A stretch of 64,000 bases of DNA from Synanceia verrucosa (Eukaryota; Chordata; Actinopteri; Perciformes; Synanceiidae), in contig CM056565.1 in NCBI GenBank assembly GCA_029721515.1, forward strand, positions 8,124,742 to 8,188,741, given 5' to 3'. Positions 45,801 to 58,645 of the stretch are shown here, piece by piece. Each line of letters starts with the position of its first letter. Position 1 is the stretch's first letter. A program made the position numbers and the translations under genes. The notes beneath the pieces were generated by a model. It was given only the letters and a program-made list of their open reading frames with translations, made no database searches and was not told the DNA's origin.

Positions 45801-48102
45801 TTGCCTTCAATTTCAACGACCCTAAATGTGTCGCTAATAACAAAATTGTTTGTAACAAGATCAGATTTTGTACAGTGTCACCAATCTTCATTTTAATAAC
45901 CCCTATTTAGCATTCAGGAATGGTACATAGATAGATAAGACTTAATGAAGGGTTTATAACATGACTAGGCCTACTTGTATTTGTATTCTAACTTCATATT
46001 GTTACAATTTCTGCTTACTGCTATATTAGTGTGCTATTATACTGTGTTATAAACCAGTGTGTTGTAAGTAGTGTTGTATAAACCTTCTACATGCCAAATA
46101 CGGGGCTAAATGTAGAGTGTTACCATTACTCTGTCTCAGAAAATGTTTTATGTTATAAGTTCTTGTCACTGTGTTAATTTCATGGTGACCCCATAATTGC
46201 CAAGAATCGCTGTTGTCAGTGCTGGTGAGGGCCACAAGCTTCATCTCACAATTTATTCTATTTACCATAAACCCTCCAGACTCAAAGAGCAGCTCAATAG
46301 CAAGGCTGCTCCATCTGCCGCCACTTTTCCACCCTCGTCACACTGCAGCCAGAAAAATGAGGAGAAATAGCCACTAGGAAATATCACCTTACACTTATTA
46401 GGACTCCAATTAACCCAAGAAATGACTGCAAACATCTCATTCAGCAGGCGATAAAGGCCTGCTGGATGGATCCTCACTGAGCAGCAGAGGCCTCTGCAAG
46501 CTCAATTTAAAACACAGGTCAAACCAAATTAAAAATTAAAACTGCTGCATTGAATCACCCCAATAATTAACAACACGAAAACACAAGTCAGAATAAAAAA
46601 GGATCATAAATGATCAAGTAGAAGTCAATTAAAGGGGCCTTAATGAAGCATCAATGCAGGTTATTAGAGCGACAGCAGGGATCATAAAGCAGCAGTAGGA
46701 GCAGATAGGAGATGTTAGACAAAAGGCCTTCTGTCACTGCTGGACCAGAAAATCAATACGTTTTTGTTGGTCACCGCTGTTCTCTGCACTTAACACCTGT
46801 AGATCACATGGAAAACCCTTTATCTTACACTTCTCCTCACTAGCACGCAAACCGAGCGAGATATCCAGACAACAAGTGGCCTGTTTGCTTTTAAGAAAGG
46901 TGGTACAGATGATCATGGCTGCTGCTTTTTATTTATCTGTTTTCCTTAAGTGTGTCTGGTAGCCTTGAGTGGGAGAGTGCGTCACACTGAAGCCGAGTAG
47001 TGTGCACAATCTGGTGACACACTAATTAGTGATGATCTAGGTGAAATGCTAGCTGCGTTAGCGCGTGTATAGGTGTCTGTGGGCGATACACACAGTTCGA
47101 GGGAGCAGTCTGACAGCTGCTTCGCCTCGAGCTTAAAAGCTAATTTAAGACTAGAATGGCCCACTAAGTTAAACAGAGAAGGCAGCTTGGCCACATTAAC
47201 ATGATCACCCAGTCTCACTGACATACTGCTACATGTAAAAAATGCAAATAATAACAATGATGATAATCTTTTTTTTTTCAAATAGAATAAAAAGAATAGA
47301 GGGAACAGAATTTGTGGTTGTGAAGATGAAGACAATACATAAACGCATGTCTGGAGGGGTGCAATTTAAAAGGAGATTTACTGGATAACATTGAATTAAC
47401 AAGCTTGCGTCCCTGAGGCAGGCACGTTCACAACGCTAACCCCCCCTCAGCAAAACTGCAATCAGCTTTCTTCTCGACTCAAGACTGAGAAAGAGTCAGA
47501 AGAGCCTGAGGAGGCCGGGTTGACAGGAAACCCAAAAGTCTGAATTGTAGCCCACAGGCCAGATGTTGCTTCAGCCTAGTTTAAATGTGATCATTGAGAA
47601 GTGATGACAGCCAGAGCCAGACAGCCGCACAACATCGCACGGGTTTACATCACGCTTTGGCCTCGTAGTTTGAAGGAGATACATGCATGTGTTTGGGCTC
47701 TGTGCTTTCAGAAGAATCACATTCGTCCATCTGTGTGTGTCTCACGTTCTTCATGTAGATGTGCTATTGAACATTTTGCTGGCAACGTGAAAGTCTGAGT
47801 AATTCATTACCGGCTGTGACAGACACATTCAGCTGACAAGCGAACGATGAACGACTCTATAGGACTTAGTTGGTGGAATAAAATAAAAAAAAACAACAAA
47901 AAAAACAACAAAAAAAAAAAAAAACACGGGGGCAGGCTACTTTACAAATCACTCAAAATACCCTAATATTATTATTATTGCTACCAGATGTCCAAAGACA
48001 TCAAGGTGATCAATTCCATTACAAATTATGGTCTTCAGAAATAAGTAATTGTGTTTTCTATATTTTACAGCTTTTCCTCAACATACTATGCATATTTATC
48101 TA

Positions 48103-48775
48103 AAGGTGCCATATTGTAAAAAGTGAGTTTTACCATTTCTTTTTTATAATGAAGCAGGTTTAATTATAAATAACGTGAAAGTATTTGAACGTTCAACCTA
48201 CAGAGAATGAATCGTCATGATTCCTGTACATTTATGATGTCAGTACAAAAAAATCGGTAAATATTTAGACCATTAGACCATTTCAAATGTAAACATACGT
48301 CCCAGTTTATTTCTGATTGAGGTAGTTGGGACCTGTTTCACATAAACAGTACTTCCTCCTTGTCACCAATGAAGACATCACTTCTCTCTGTTACCCTGGT
48401 AACTCAAACACCTGGGATACCTGTGTGCTACTGTGGCTTTTACCCTACTAAAATAACTCAGAAATGCTGAACCCTACAGCAGTTGAATATCAGATGTAAA
48501 ATCCAATACTGATATTTCAGCTATTAATTTTTTACGTTAATATCGGTCGATAATATTGGAGGGACAATATTATCGGACATCTCTACCTGCGATTTTCTTT
48601 TCGCTCCCTAAGGTTTGAAATCTTACTTAACATGGCTGAGCAGTCCACTTCACAGGACCAACCAACGCTATTCCATTTCAACGTGCTTTCAAGATGCAAG
48701 CATTTCAGACAGAAGGTAAATATTCAGAAAATATGAGTGAACTGAAGATTTAAAAAAATGCAAGTATGTACCTTT
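48103..48775. mobile_element. MITE remnant with an embedded second hAT fragment
   Basis: The left part ctaaaggtgccatattgtaaaaag (split here as ctaaaggtgcc, atattgtaaaaag) is a familiar fish MITE end; a weak inverted partner, gtacctttaaag, lies at 48766-48778. Inside, 48500-48590 contains aatatcggtcgataatat and tattatcggacatctcta, the end of another hAT family. Limits are approximate. Confidence 0.35.
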
Positions 48776-51700
48776 AAAGAAGTCTTATTCTTATAATTAT
48801 TAACCTCATTATTGTTATTGACAGCCTCAAAGCAAATCTGTGCTCAGTCCTGAAGAGCTACAGGAGTAGTGTATTTTTCTATCATTTGTTCAAAATTAGT
48901 TTTATGTTTAAGACTTACTCAACAGCTTCTTCCTTTTGCCACCAGATAATTCTCATGCAATTTCTGCTTTTATTAAAATTCTGATGGCTGTAAAGCTGGA
49001 CCCACTCTCAGCTAAACTGAAGGTTTCTGACCACAGAAGGAGAAACAGTTGTGAAGGTGTATGAAAAGAGTGAGAGGAAAAGAGGATGGAATAAAAGAGG
49101 TGATGAGGAGTAGAGCAACTGGTGGCAGGAAAGACAGAGGGGAAAGCTGTCATGGCTAAAACTCAGGCAGGTGTAGGCAGCAGGGGTGACATGCGTGGTT
49201 AAGTGAATGTCAAGTTACAGCTCATCATCCTGTAATCGCCTTTCTTAAAGCTACACCATACTGATACAGTAGTTTATGAAGATGATGCATACTTACAGCA
49301 GATGTAAGGGACTTTTAAACACACCATGCTCTTAAGAAGACCTCTTTAAATAATATTTATGACTCGATAACCATCCATGATCTCATTCCTACGGCACGGG
49401 AACAATGACATGAAAACAAAATTATACATGTTAAAATGGCACATTCACACCTCTGTGTTTAGCATCCATGTCCTGTTGTGTTGTTCTACAAATGCAAAAT
49501 GTCCTCATACAACAGTTTGTATGATATCTTATGAACAGTTAGTCCTGTGTTTTTCTATCAATGTTCAGCAGCATGTGACAAATGTCCATTAACTTGTGTA
49601 AATTGTTGCTCCTTTGTATCGAGCACAATCAGAATCCTTTCAAAATAAATGTCTGTCTTTAGGTTTGGGCAACAAAACTACTTGGTTAGGTTAAAATAAC
49701 TGTGAAAGTGGTGTTACTTGACCACAGACACTATGTGACAAAGAAATCAACTTCTGTACAAATGCCGGTTTCCTAGGCGACCCATCCATCCACAACGACA
49801 ACCACAACTCCTCCCAATGTGTTGTTTACTTCCTTGTTCACAATTACATGGATTACATACAATTAATTTCCTGGGATATTAGGCTGGAGATATATAAAAC
49901 TACAAACAGCTTGACAATTGGGATATTATGTAGAGGAAAGGACTTGAGAGTAACTCTGATCAAAATCAGCACTCCCAGCCATTGTTTCATCTCATAGCAG
50001 ATGTGCTGGAGTGAAATCAAAACATGTCACTGCCCCAATACTTTTTTTATTGCACTGTATATATTTTCAAACAGCCATTCTGCTACCAAGGTTCCCTCAT
50101 TTCAAAACAATTCAATTTCAGTGGCATCAAAAGACAAGAAGCTCTACTACTTGCTGTGGTTTATAAGCCACAGTTGGAAGAGAAGTAAGTTATTGTGTTT
50201 TTTTTTTAATATTTGTGAAATTCTGTAATTTTGCAGGGCTCTATTAGATTCAATGAAGTAGTTTAAGTTTCGTAGAGCAGAGAAACTACCAGGTTATAGA
50301 ATTAAGATCATAGAGTAAAAATATAACCATTTTTTTATGTAAAATGTAAAAGTCATTTACATTTCTGCTGCCTCTGGTGTGTTACATTACTTTTTCATCA
50401 TTAACATTGATTTTAGGGGCCAATAACAGCCCTACATGATAGTGGGCACATTTATGTCTGCACTAATAGCCCCGTATACTAATTAAGACATTAAGTCTAG
50501 TCATTGCAGTTGTCATAGCAACACTTGTCCGTCAATGCCAACAGGAGTATTATAAGTGCACACATTTCAGCTCTTAATTTTCTTCCACCAAAAAAAAAAA
50601 ACATTTCTCAGTGATGCTTTGTGCTGAAATTCCTCCCTCTGTAAACTGCCCCCAGTCTAATCAAACATCCCCTGCTGGGTGAAATCACTTTAATTTGAAC
50701 TGTGTGTATGCATAATTGAACTATTACTGCAATCTCTGTTGTCACAGTAACAAGCATGCCCTTGAATTGCTCCTATCATGTAATAAAATCCAGTCAGTTA
50801 TGTTGTGAAAAACCAAAATGTGATTGTTTTGAAATGTTTTATTACATTTGGATATTGTGAAAATGTGTTGCAATTAGGTATTTTGCTGTGCTAAACCCCA
50901 GTGAACGGTGTAAAATGATTTGAGGAGCATCCTGAAAGCAGCTGAGAGACACATGTCAGCCACAGTCTTAAATAAGAGGCATTCAAGTACATAGAAATAT
51001 TAGGCTGGGAATAAGCACACATATTTGACATCATGTACGCAATAATACTTGTTATTATGGGGCTGTGCAGGGGGGTGAGCGGCTGCAGTCTGGAGACTGC
51101 ACTGGTGTGAGCAGATAAGGGCTATGCTGGAAAAACAGTGTGAGATTTAAATTGAAGTGGCATGAATTGAGACAAAAAGGGGGAACATGGAGTTATATTA
51201 GTGACACAGAGTGAAATGTAGATGTAATGAGACAAGGGACGAGATGTATCTGTTCACAGAGTCTGGAAGGAAAGGTAGCCCATGCTTCGAGGGGAGATAC
51301 CTGGAATGATAATTTGTATCGAGAAAAAAAAATCATTCCAGTCTTACAGCTAAGTTTAAGTCATATTTTTAAATACATAAATACCAAATAAATTCTATGC
51401 TCACTTGCTAATAGCTTGTATTTAAAAGTACAGCTCCTTGTTCGATACAAGAAAATGGGTCAGACTCTGTTTAAAGTGATAGAATGATATGTTATTCATT
51501 TAGGAGGAGTATCATTTATTTATGTTTTCAGTATGGTGATATGTTGCACCATGATTTTTTTTGAATTATGTATATTTAATTTATTTCTCAAATATTTAAT
51601 GTACTTGTATTTTTCAATGAACAATAATGGACAACATCATTAAAAAAACTGTGTGATTCATGATCTCTCAATGGCTGCCACAAATAATAATATTTTATAA

Positions 51701-52965
51701 ATCTGGATTTAGTACAGTATGGCAATCATATGTCAAATTGATGTTCGATGCAATTATCCATACTTGAGAAAAAAGGTTATTAAATTTTGCTTGGGATAAT
51801 TCATTTTGACCATGCAATTTGAAAACAACTTCACTCAATGTACGATTTCATTGAAATTAATCATAAAATTATCATCCAGCCCCCCACACAAACACCCTTT
51901 TTGGCATTTGGCATCCATCACCCTGGCAACAATACATCAGTCTCATCACCTTGGAGCTGTAATCATTACCCCATTCAAAACATTATCAACAAAGCCTTTC
52001 ATAATGCAAGTCTGCTCTACACAGCTCTGCAAATGGAACTATTCTTAATAATGGTGACTCCTTAAGAGACAACACTTAGCAGTCCAGATGAACAATTCAT
52101 ATGATATTATTGTATCATATGTAATATTGAATAAAAAAGTGTCTTTTATATGCCTTTGTCCAAATATAACGTTGTTACGAGAAGACATTTACAAAACGGA
52201 GAGTAAAATTGGAATAGCCCATTCACAACATTACATCCATTTCAAGGTTGGACTCATAGTAGATCTGGAGGACTTTGCTGCATGTTATGTTTTCCACTGA
52301 TGTATAACTTCTTTCATTGCTGAAAGTTATTTTCAAAGTTTTAATAAAAATAAAAGTAAAAAGTAAAAGTAAATAAAAAAATAAGCCCTTCTTGCTGGGC
52401 CATCTGGCAGTCTATGACATTTTAAGAACTTCCCCAAGTATCATCATATATGATACTATTAAGGCATATTATTGAGGCAACTGGTCAGAAATATTATGAG
52501 ATATGTTTGTTATTTTCTTGCCCTTTCTTACAGAGAATTAAGTACATCACAATGTTTTTATTGAGTTAATGTTTAAATGTCCAATATTAACAATGACTTG
52601 AGCTCCACTGAATTGAAAGAACTATGAGGGGCAGTGTAAAGTTATTTTTGATACATTAATACCAACACCTCCCTTCTCTTGTTTTAATTCTTTTCATTCT
52701 TGATGTATCCTGCTTACCTTTGGTATCCATGCCTCTGTTTGTTTAGTTTGCTGCTAAAACACAGCTCCCTGACTGCTGTGGTAATGCACTGTGGTCCACA
52801 TGTGTTCTGAGTATCCAAACAGATTAATAATTAAAATGTTTTCAGAAAGGCTGGCATAACCTGCATAGCGTTTGGTACAAAAACAACTCATCTTCTCTGA
52901 AAATAAACCAGAGGAGCTCCATATGTGTAAATACTCTGCGATATCGACAGGGGATCCCAAGAATA

Positions 52966-53070
52966 TAGGGCTGGGCGATATGGCCTAAAATTTATATCAC
53001 AGTAAAATTTGAACCATAGAGGGTAGATGGTATATATCATGGTATACTTTGGTATGTAAATAACAGCATA
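52966..53070 (+). repeat. hAT-type terminus remnant (tagggctgggcgatatggcc)
   Basis: Starts with a terminus common in fish hAT elements and continues taaaatttatatcacagta. No matching right end was found in the window, so the copy is truncated or too diverged to see. Confidence 0.5.
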
Positions 53071-54796
53071 ACATTTTCATAATGGTTATCATGGCACATG
53101 GTAAAAGCATTCAAGCAGGAAGTTGTTTTTTAAACTATAAAAGTCAAGAATATTACTTCAAGAAAATGTATTGTGCAAATATGTAACCGTAGAAAACATA
53201 AAACAAGTGACTTCACACTGTTAACACAACAGTACTGCCTTCAGTATTAGCCCTACACAAAGTCCACTAGCTTAATGCGTAATGTAATTGTAACATAAAT
53301 TAGCATGGCGACCGCGATCATTTTAATTTGTTAAACAAATGGTTATATTGAACACAAACAGTGCAAACATATGATAGGCTGACCAAACATCCTCTTTTTA
53401 TGGCCTGTTTTTTTTTTTTTTTTTATTATTAATTGATGATAATGTCCATTTTTCCTTCTGTGTGTGTATTAGTGTGTGGCAAAGTGGCTTTTGTCTGAAA
53501 TTTGATGCACTTCAAGGGAAAATGAGAAATACTATTTGCCTTTTTCTTATTCGCAGTCCTTCCCAACTACTGTGTTTTAGTTGCCTATAGTGACTAGTTT
53601 CTTCAGATAATAAAGGTTGTTAAGTGTTGATTCTCAGCTCCATGTTGACTGTCGAATGTTTTTCTGTTAGAAATTGAGTTGAAAATATTTGCATGAAGTG
53701 ATTAGTAGTTTATAATGGAGTTACCCATTCCTGCTCTGGTTTCTGATCACTGCTAATTGATGGAACATCATATGTTTTTATCTACTTTGATGTATTGCTC
53801 TGCATTCATTGTAGAAAGAAAATGAAGTATTTCATTTGACAGGATAACATGTTTCTATACTGATATAAGAAAAGATCCAACAATTAGCATATACCCTAAG
53901 ATATAAGAATGGCATTGGCATCAGCTGTGTCAGTAATTGTTGTGCATATGACAAATAACATTGAACCATCACGTGACAAGTAACACTTTTGTGTCTCTAT
54001 TATTGTGAGTAAAATAATGTATTTGTCATCATGGCTGGTGCTAACAGCAATTATTCGTCACAATTGTATTTTGGCCATTTGCTCACAGAGGTGTGCTGCC
54101 CACGGTACCATGGTTCCACAAGCTTGTTGGAGAACAATGGTGGCCTTCAGGTAACAGGCCTACTGTAAGTACTGCAATCAAGGGCTTTTCAGAAAGCACT
54201 AGCATACAGTCTGCTTTACATTTAATTTCTGAAAATATGCAAGCAATGATGGCAAACAAGGGCAGGGGAATAATACTGTAATAATTTAATCTGAGACGCA
54301 ACACGCTGCAGATCATGTGTTATTACACTCTGGAATAAATCGATGGATACACAGGGCAAATCAATATCATAATAGTTTGTCTACAGCCATAATAAAGGAC
54401 CTCTGTAACCTCATGTAGGTGGAGGACATTACACAGATGAGATAAGGACTGAGTTGTCGCTGATGAATGGAAATGTAGATGCACACTGCAGGGGAGAGCC
54501 CTGCATATGTTTCTGTAGAGAATGTGGGTGTCAGCGCCATCTTGGGAGGAACGCGAACATAAATAAAAAGCGATCATGCGATCGGCTGTAACAGCTTTTA
54601 ATACAGCAATACTGGGCGACCATGGCTGCTTCAAAGCTTCTTCACTAAGATACTTCAGAGAAAGTGAGTACTGCAGACCACCTGAATATGCAACTAGTGC
54701 ACAAATACACACTCAGTGCTCCGTGAAACATCATAATTACAAATAAAATAGGTCATTAAGATCTCCGAAAATCAAGCTGTACTCTATTTCACAATT

Positions 54797-54835
54797 TCAC
54801 AATTTCAACTGATTATGAATCAGTTGAAATTGTGA
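54797..54835. repeat. Perfect 18-bp stem with 3-base loop
   Basis: tcacaatttcaactgatt (54797-54814), loop atg, then its exact complement (54818-54835). There is no T-run after it, and no function is known. Confidence 0.85.
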
Positions 54836-55299
54836 GTGAAACTGACTGCAGATGTGAGTGAATTGTGTAAATCTAACTAACTGTAACTATTATGTGTGTA
54901 AGCGCTGTGTTTATGAAAAGAACGTCCATTTCACGTTACAATTTAACACTTAAACGATGCTCTTTGGTGGATTATTGGTTTGCCGAATTACAGGAGAAGC
55001 TCGGACAGATAAAAAAAAAAATGGTTCATCTAATTTTATCAGAATTTTTGATGGGTAGGTACGGCTGCATTTTTAGTTTCCTTGATTTTTTGAATGGAGT
55101 TCTTCTTCATGACCTGCTTTAATCGTGTTTAGTTGTTCTGCATTTCAGAAACAGCAGTAAATATAATATAATTGAATTTTATACTATAATTTGGACATGT
55201 TGGGCGGGTCAGATTAAAAAGCCCATAGTTTGAATGTGATAACATTGTGTAGTGGACAGTGGAATGACTGACTGTTGACTGAGATAAGGGATGAAATTT

Positions 55300-55500
55300 A
55301 ATAAATCCTGGAACATAGCCTGGTCTGGAGCAGGCTAGCTCCTCAGAATAAATCTCCATGGTAACTTATACCATAACATAGCCCTCTGTCCTCTATCCTG
55401 CTTTTGTGCAACCAGATCACGGATAAACTGAGTCAGAATAACCAAGATAGCCTGGCTTAATCCCTTATCCTAATTTTTTGCAACAGGCCCGGGAGGGATT
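55300..55500. repeat. Possible PIF/Harbinger-like element remnant
   Basis: Contains gataagggattaagccagg (on minus), tagcctggtctggagcaggc and ctccatggtaactta, all reminiscent of fish Harbinger-type elements. A downstream ORF (55933-56145, RWAGCIDDAQV) could be a far-decayed DDE fragment. Weak. Confidence 0.25.
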
Positions 55501-56702
55501 GTTTACGTACGCAATCCTTTCAAGATGGCGCCCACGATCCCACAATGCATAGCGGTATGGTGACCTTCACATTCTCTATAGATGATCAATCACAACTTGA
55601 AACCTAAAAACATCAGGTAGCAGGTGCACTGATTGAACACAGACAATCACAGTCAGAGGTAAAACAATCATCGACAAGTCATGCAGCTGGTGCTACAGCT
55701 ACACACTGATGGACTGGCTGCTTTTTCTGTAGCCAGAAGAGTTCAGCAACACGTCCTGGGAACATAAGCCCGCTTTATTGTCTCACACTGGGGGGAATTT
55801 TGACTCGGGATCATCATTCATTTGAGTAAATACATACAGTTTGCTTTGCCATGCTGTGCAAGCTGCCACAACACAGAGCGGCTGCTGAAATTTAAAACGT
55901 TGCCTTAAGAGGACTGTCACGTTCAGTGGAAAGTGTACCTTGACAGATGGGCCGGCTGCATTGACGATGCGCAGGTTAGCTTATGTAGAGCACTATCTGA
56001 GACTTGCTCTGTGAGATATATTCGGCTGAAACGATTTGTATGCCCAAAGGTGTTGAGAGGTTTCCTGTACTCCAAAGGTACTGCTCTGAGAGGTCAGCTG
56101 AATAAAAGATGGTGGATGGGATTTGGGTTTCAGTGCAAGTACTGACTTTTTAAAATGGACCGGTTACTCTAAGACTATTTTTGTGTGATTTCTCCTATAC
56201 AGTGTTTACTTAATAGAATAACATTTATCTTTTTTTCTTTTCCTTTTCAATTTATTAAACTGTCTATTAGACAGAGCAGATGCAAAATCCTGACTAACAT
56301 ATTTAAATAAAAAGTGGACAGCAACACATTATCAGCACCAAATGTCTATGAGGCAACGCTGAAAGCTCAAAATAAAATTAGATCATCATGCAACCTCATT
56401 AGGTCTGACAAGAGCAGAGAAAAAGAGTCCACACAGAAAAGGAAGGATTATTAATAAATTGGCAGAATGTTAATGGCTGCACCTTTGTGTTAAGGGCTTT
56501 TTGAACATGCACTTCCTGTTCTTATGTCGAGGAATGACGGCAGGGCGTCCACCAGTATCTGATCAGTGTCAACTGACTCTTCCAATCACCTATCAGCTTA
56601 AAAGCTATCCAAGCTTCTATTAGTGACCTGTGGCTGACTGTAAAAGAAACTGAGAAGAAGAAGAAGGAGGAGAAGGAAATTGCAGCACTTCGGTAAAGTT
56701 AA

Positions 56703-56989
56703 GTTTCACACCGAACGGCGCAGATGCGCAGAGAGAAACCCATTCATTGTGTATGTGGTCACGGCGTGCAAAGCGCAGCACAGGGGTGGAGTTTGCACTC
56801 TTGCATGCTGCAGGAGAGATGCCAGGAGGAAACTTTCCCACATCCTGCCTCCCCCTCAAAGTGGCATGTACATAAACTCTTCTTCTCCACCTCCTCATTA
56901 GCATAAATAAAGTCAGGGCTTTCCACTCTGCAACTTGGACTCAGTGCATCCTACCCCACGCAGCGCACTTTCCATGTTCGGTGTGAAAC
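56703..56989. mobile_element. Short MITE with gtttcacaccgaac termini
   Basis: gtttcacaccgaac (56703-56716) is perfectly complementary to gttcggtgtgaaac (56976-56989). The 287-bp unit between is relatively GC-rich and has no transposase. The terminus resembles a known class of fish MITEs; superfamily not assigned. Confidence 0.6.
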
Positions 56990-57397
56990 CAGCTTCAGAA
57001 AGATAGTGGCAGATTTGAAGTTCCTGGATCAATACTTGTAATACTTGTAGCATCACCAAATTCAGCTCACATCAGACACATCTCATTTCATGTTGCTGAT
57101 ACTACAACACTAATTTTGACAAAAAAAGTAATTAAATGTATTTTTATGAGTTATTAAAGAGGTAGAGTTAAATAAACTGTTTAATAAAAGAAATGGACTT
57201 AAACTGTCCAGTCATATATCCAGTCATATATGTCATTTTAGTTTTTGTAAAATAATGTGAAAATATTGTCTCGTCTCATTCTCATGAACCCAATATTGTG
57301 TATTGTCACACCCCTAATATTTGGTAATATGGTACCATTTCTATGGAAGGACAGAGGTGGAATTCTATCCTGACAGTTGATGAAAATATTGATATAT

Positions 57398-58540
57398 TTG
57401 GGCTGTAATGATATGCATATCGAAATCGAAATTGCAATACTCAGATCCATGATCCCATATCGCGGTATAAGAAGGCAGAATACAATACGAGAAAAGAAAT
57501 TTTTAGTTGACATTAGTAGCCTGTAGGCCTATCACTACCCGATCCGTACCGGAAAGCCGATCTGAGCTGCCAAGTGGATGTAGACGCTGGGATGCCAGAA
57601 CAGCCGAGGACGAGCAAAGAGAAGATAATTTTACTAGATTACCAAAGATCCTGAACGAAGACGGATAACTGCCATAAAACGAGCAGGCAGCGATCATAAG
57701 AAAACAGAGCGGTGGGAAGCAGCAGTGACCACTTTATATCAGGTACAGAATCCAACGTTCCCTAAACTTTATATCTGATTTATTTCATGCTTTTATTACG
57801 ATTCTGAACGGTTGTACTCGGTTAAACCCACATTAGACCAAGGTATTATGGCGTGGATTTTGTGGAGCTTCCAGTTGTTCACACAGCAACAAGCAAACAC
57901 AACGTAAAATGGTTGTCTGCAGAGTCGTTTCAGTCTTCCTTCAGATAAAACTCTGCAGGTGTGCTGTTTGTGTCTGTTCTTGTGATTACGGCAATGAACG
58001 GAGCATTGTGTAATTTCTAGCAATATGATTCATGAGAGAAGAGACTTTAAAACAAACAACTACTAAACCTTTACAAGATTAGTGAAAAGTATGCCGGGGA
58101 CATTATAAGGGTCAGCGATATTTAGTCTTTAGTATTACTTGTGCATATAGTCATATCTTGTGATTTAAAACTCCAAAGGCATAACTTGACTGGGATTTCA
58201 CTGCCAAAATGGCGGTGTAAACAAAGTCACGTGGGATCCAGAGCTCTGTAGCTGCAGCTTGACTGTTGCTGGATAACAGCTGACTTCACTGAAGACTGCT
58301 CTGGTTTACTGTTTACCTGAGACCATCAGTGACTACAGTCACACATGATCTCATACTCTGATTATAACACTGAACCCCTCAAGGAGCCAAATACCATATT
58401 CAAAGGTGATGACCTTTTTTTGATTAGTGTTTTAAATAAAATGCTTTTTTCAATTTAAAAAAATCATGAGGTGTATAGAACCGTGGGTCAAAAATCATGA
58501 TATAAATCAAATCATGAATTGGTGTATCGTTACAGCCCTA
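57398..58540. mobile_element. Non-autonomous hAT-like element, 1.1 kb
   Basis: Left ttgggctgtaatgatatgc and the complement of the right end (tagggctgtaacgatacacc) share GGGCTGTAAYGATA. The interior resembles widespread fish hAT deletion derivatives; there is no intact transposase. The 8-bp flanks do not clearly match. Confidence 0.55.
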
Positions 58541-58595
58541 TGATTATGATGTATTGCCAAATTTAGGGCTGTGATGGTATGTATTTATGGTGATG

Positions 58596-58645
58596 GTATG
58601 TGATTTACTCTTGAAAGTGGCCACTTTCAAGAGTAAATCACATAC
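58596..58645. repeat. Perfect 50-bp palindrome, no spacer
   Basis: gtatgtgatttactcttgaa plus agtgg (58596-58620) is followed immediately by its exact reverse complement (58621-58645). The pairing stops abruptly on both sides. It lies 55 bases after the hAT-like element 57398-58540. Confidence 0.95.
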
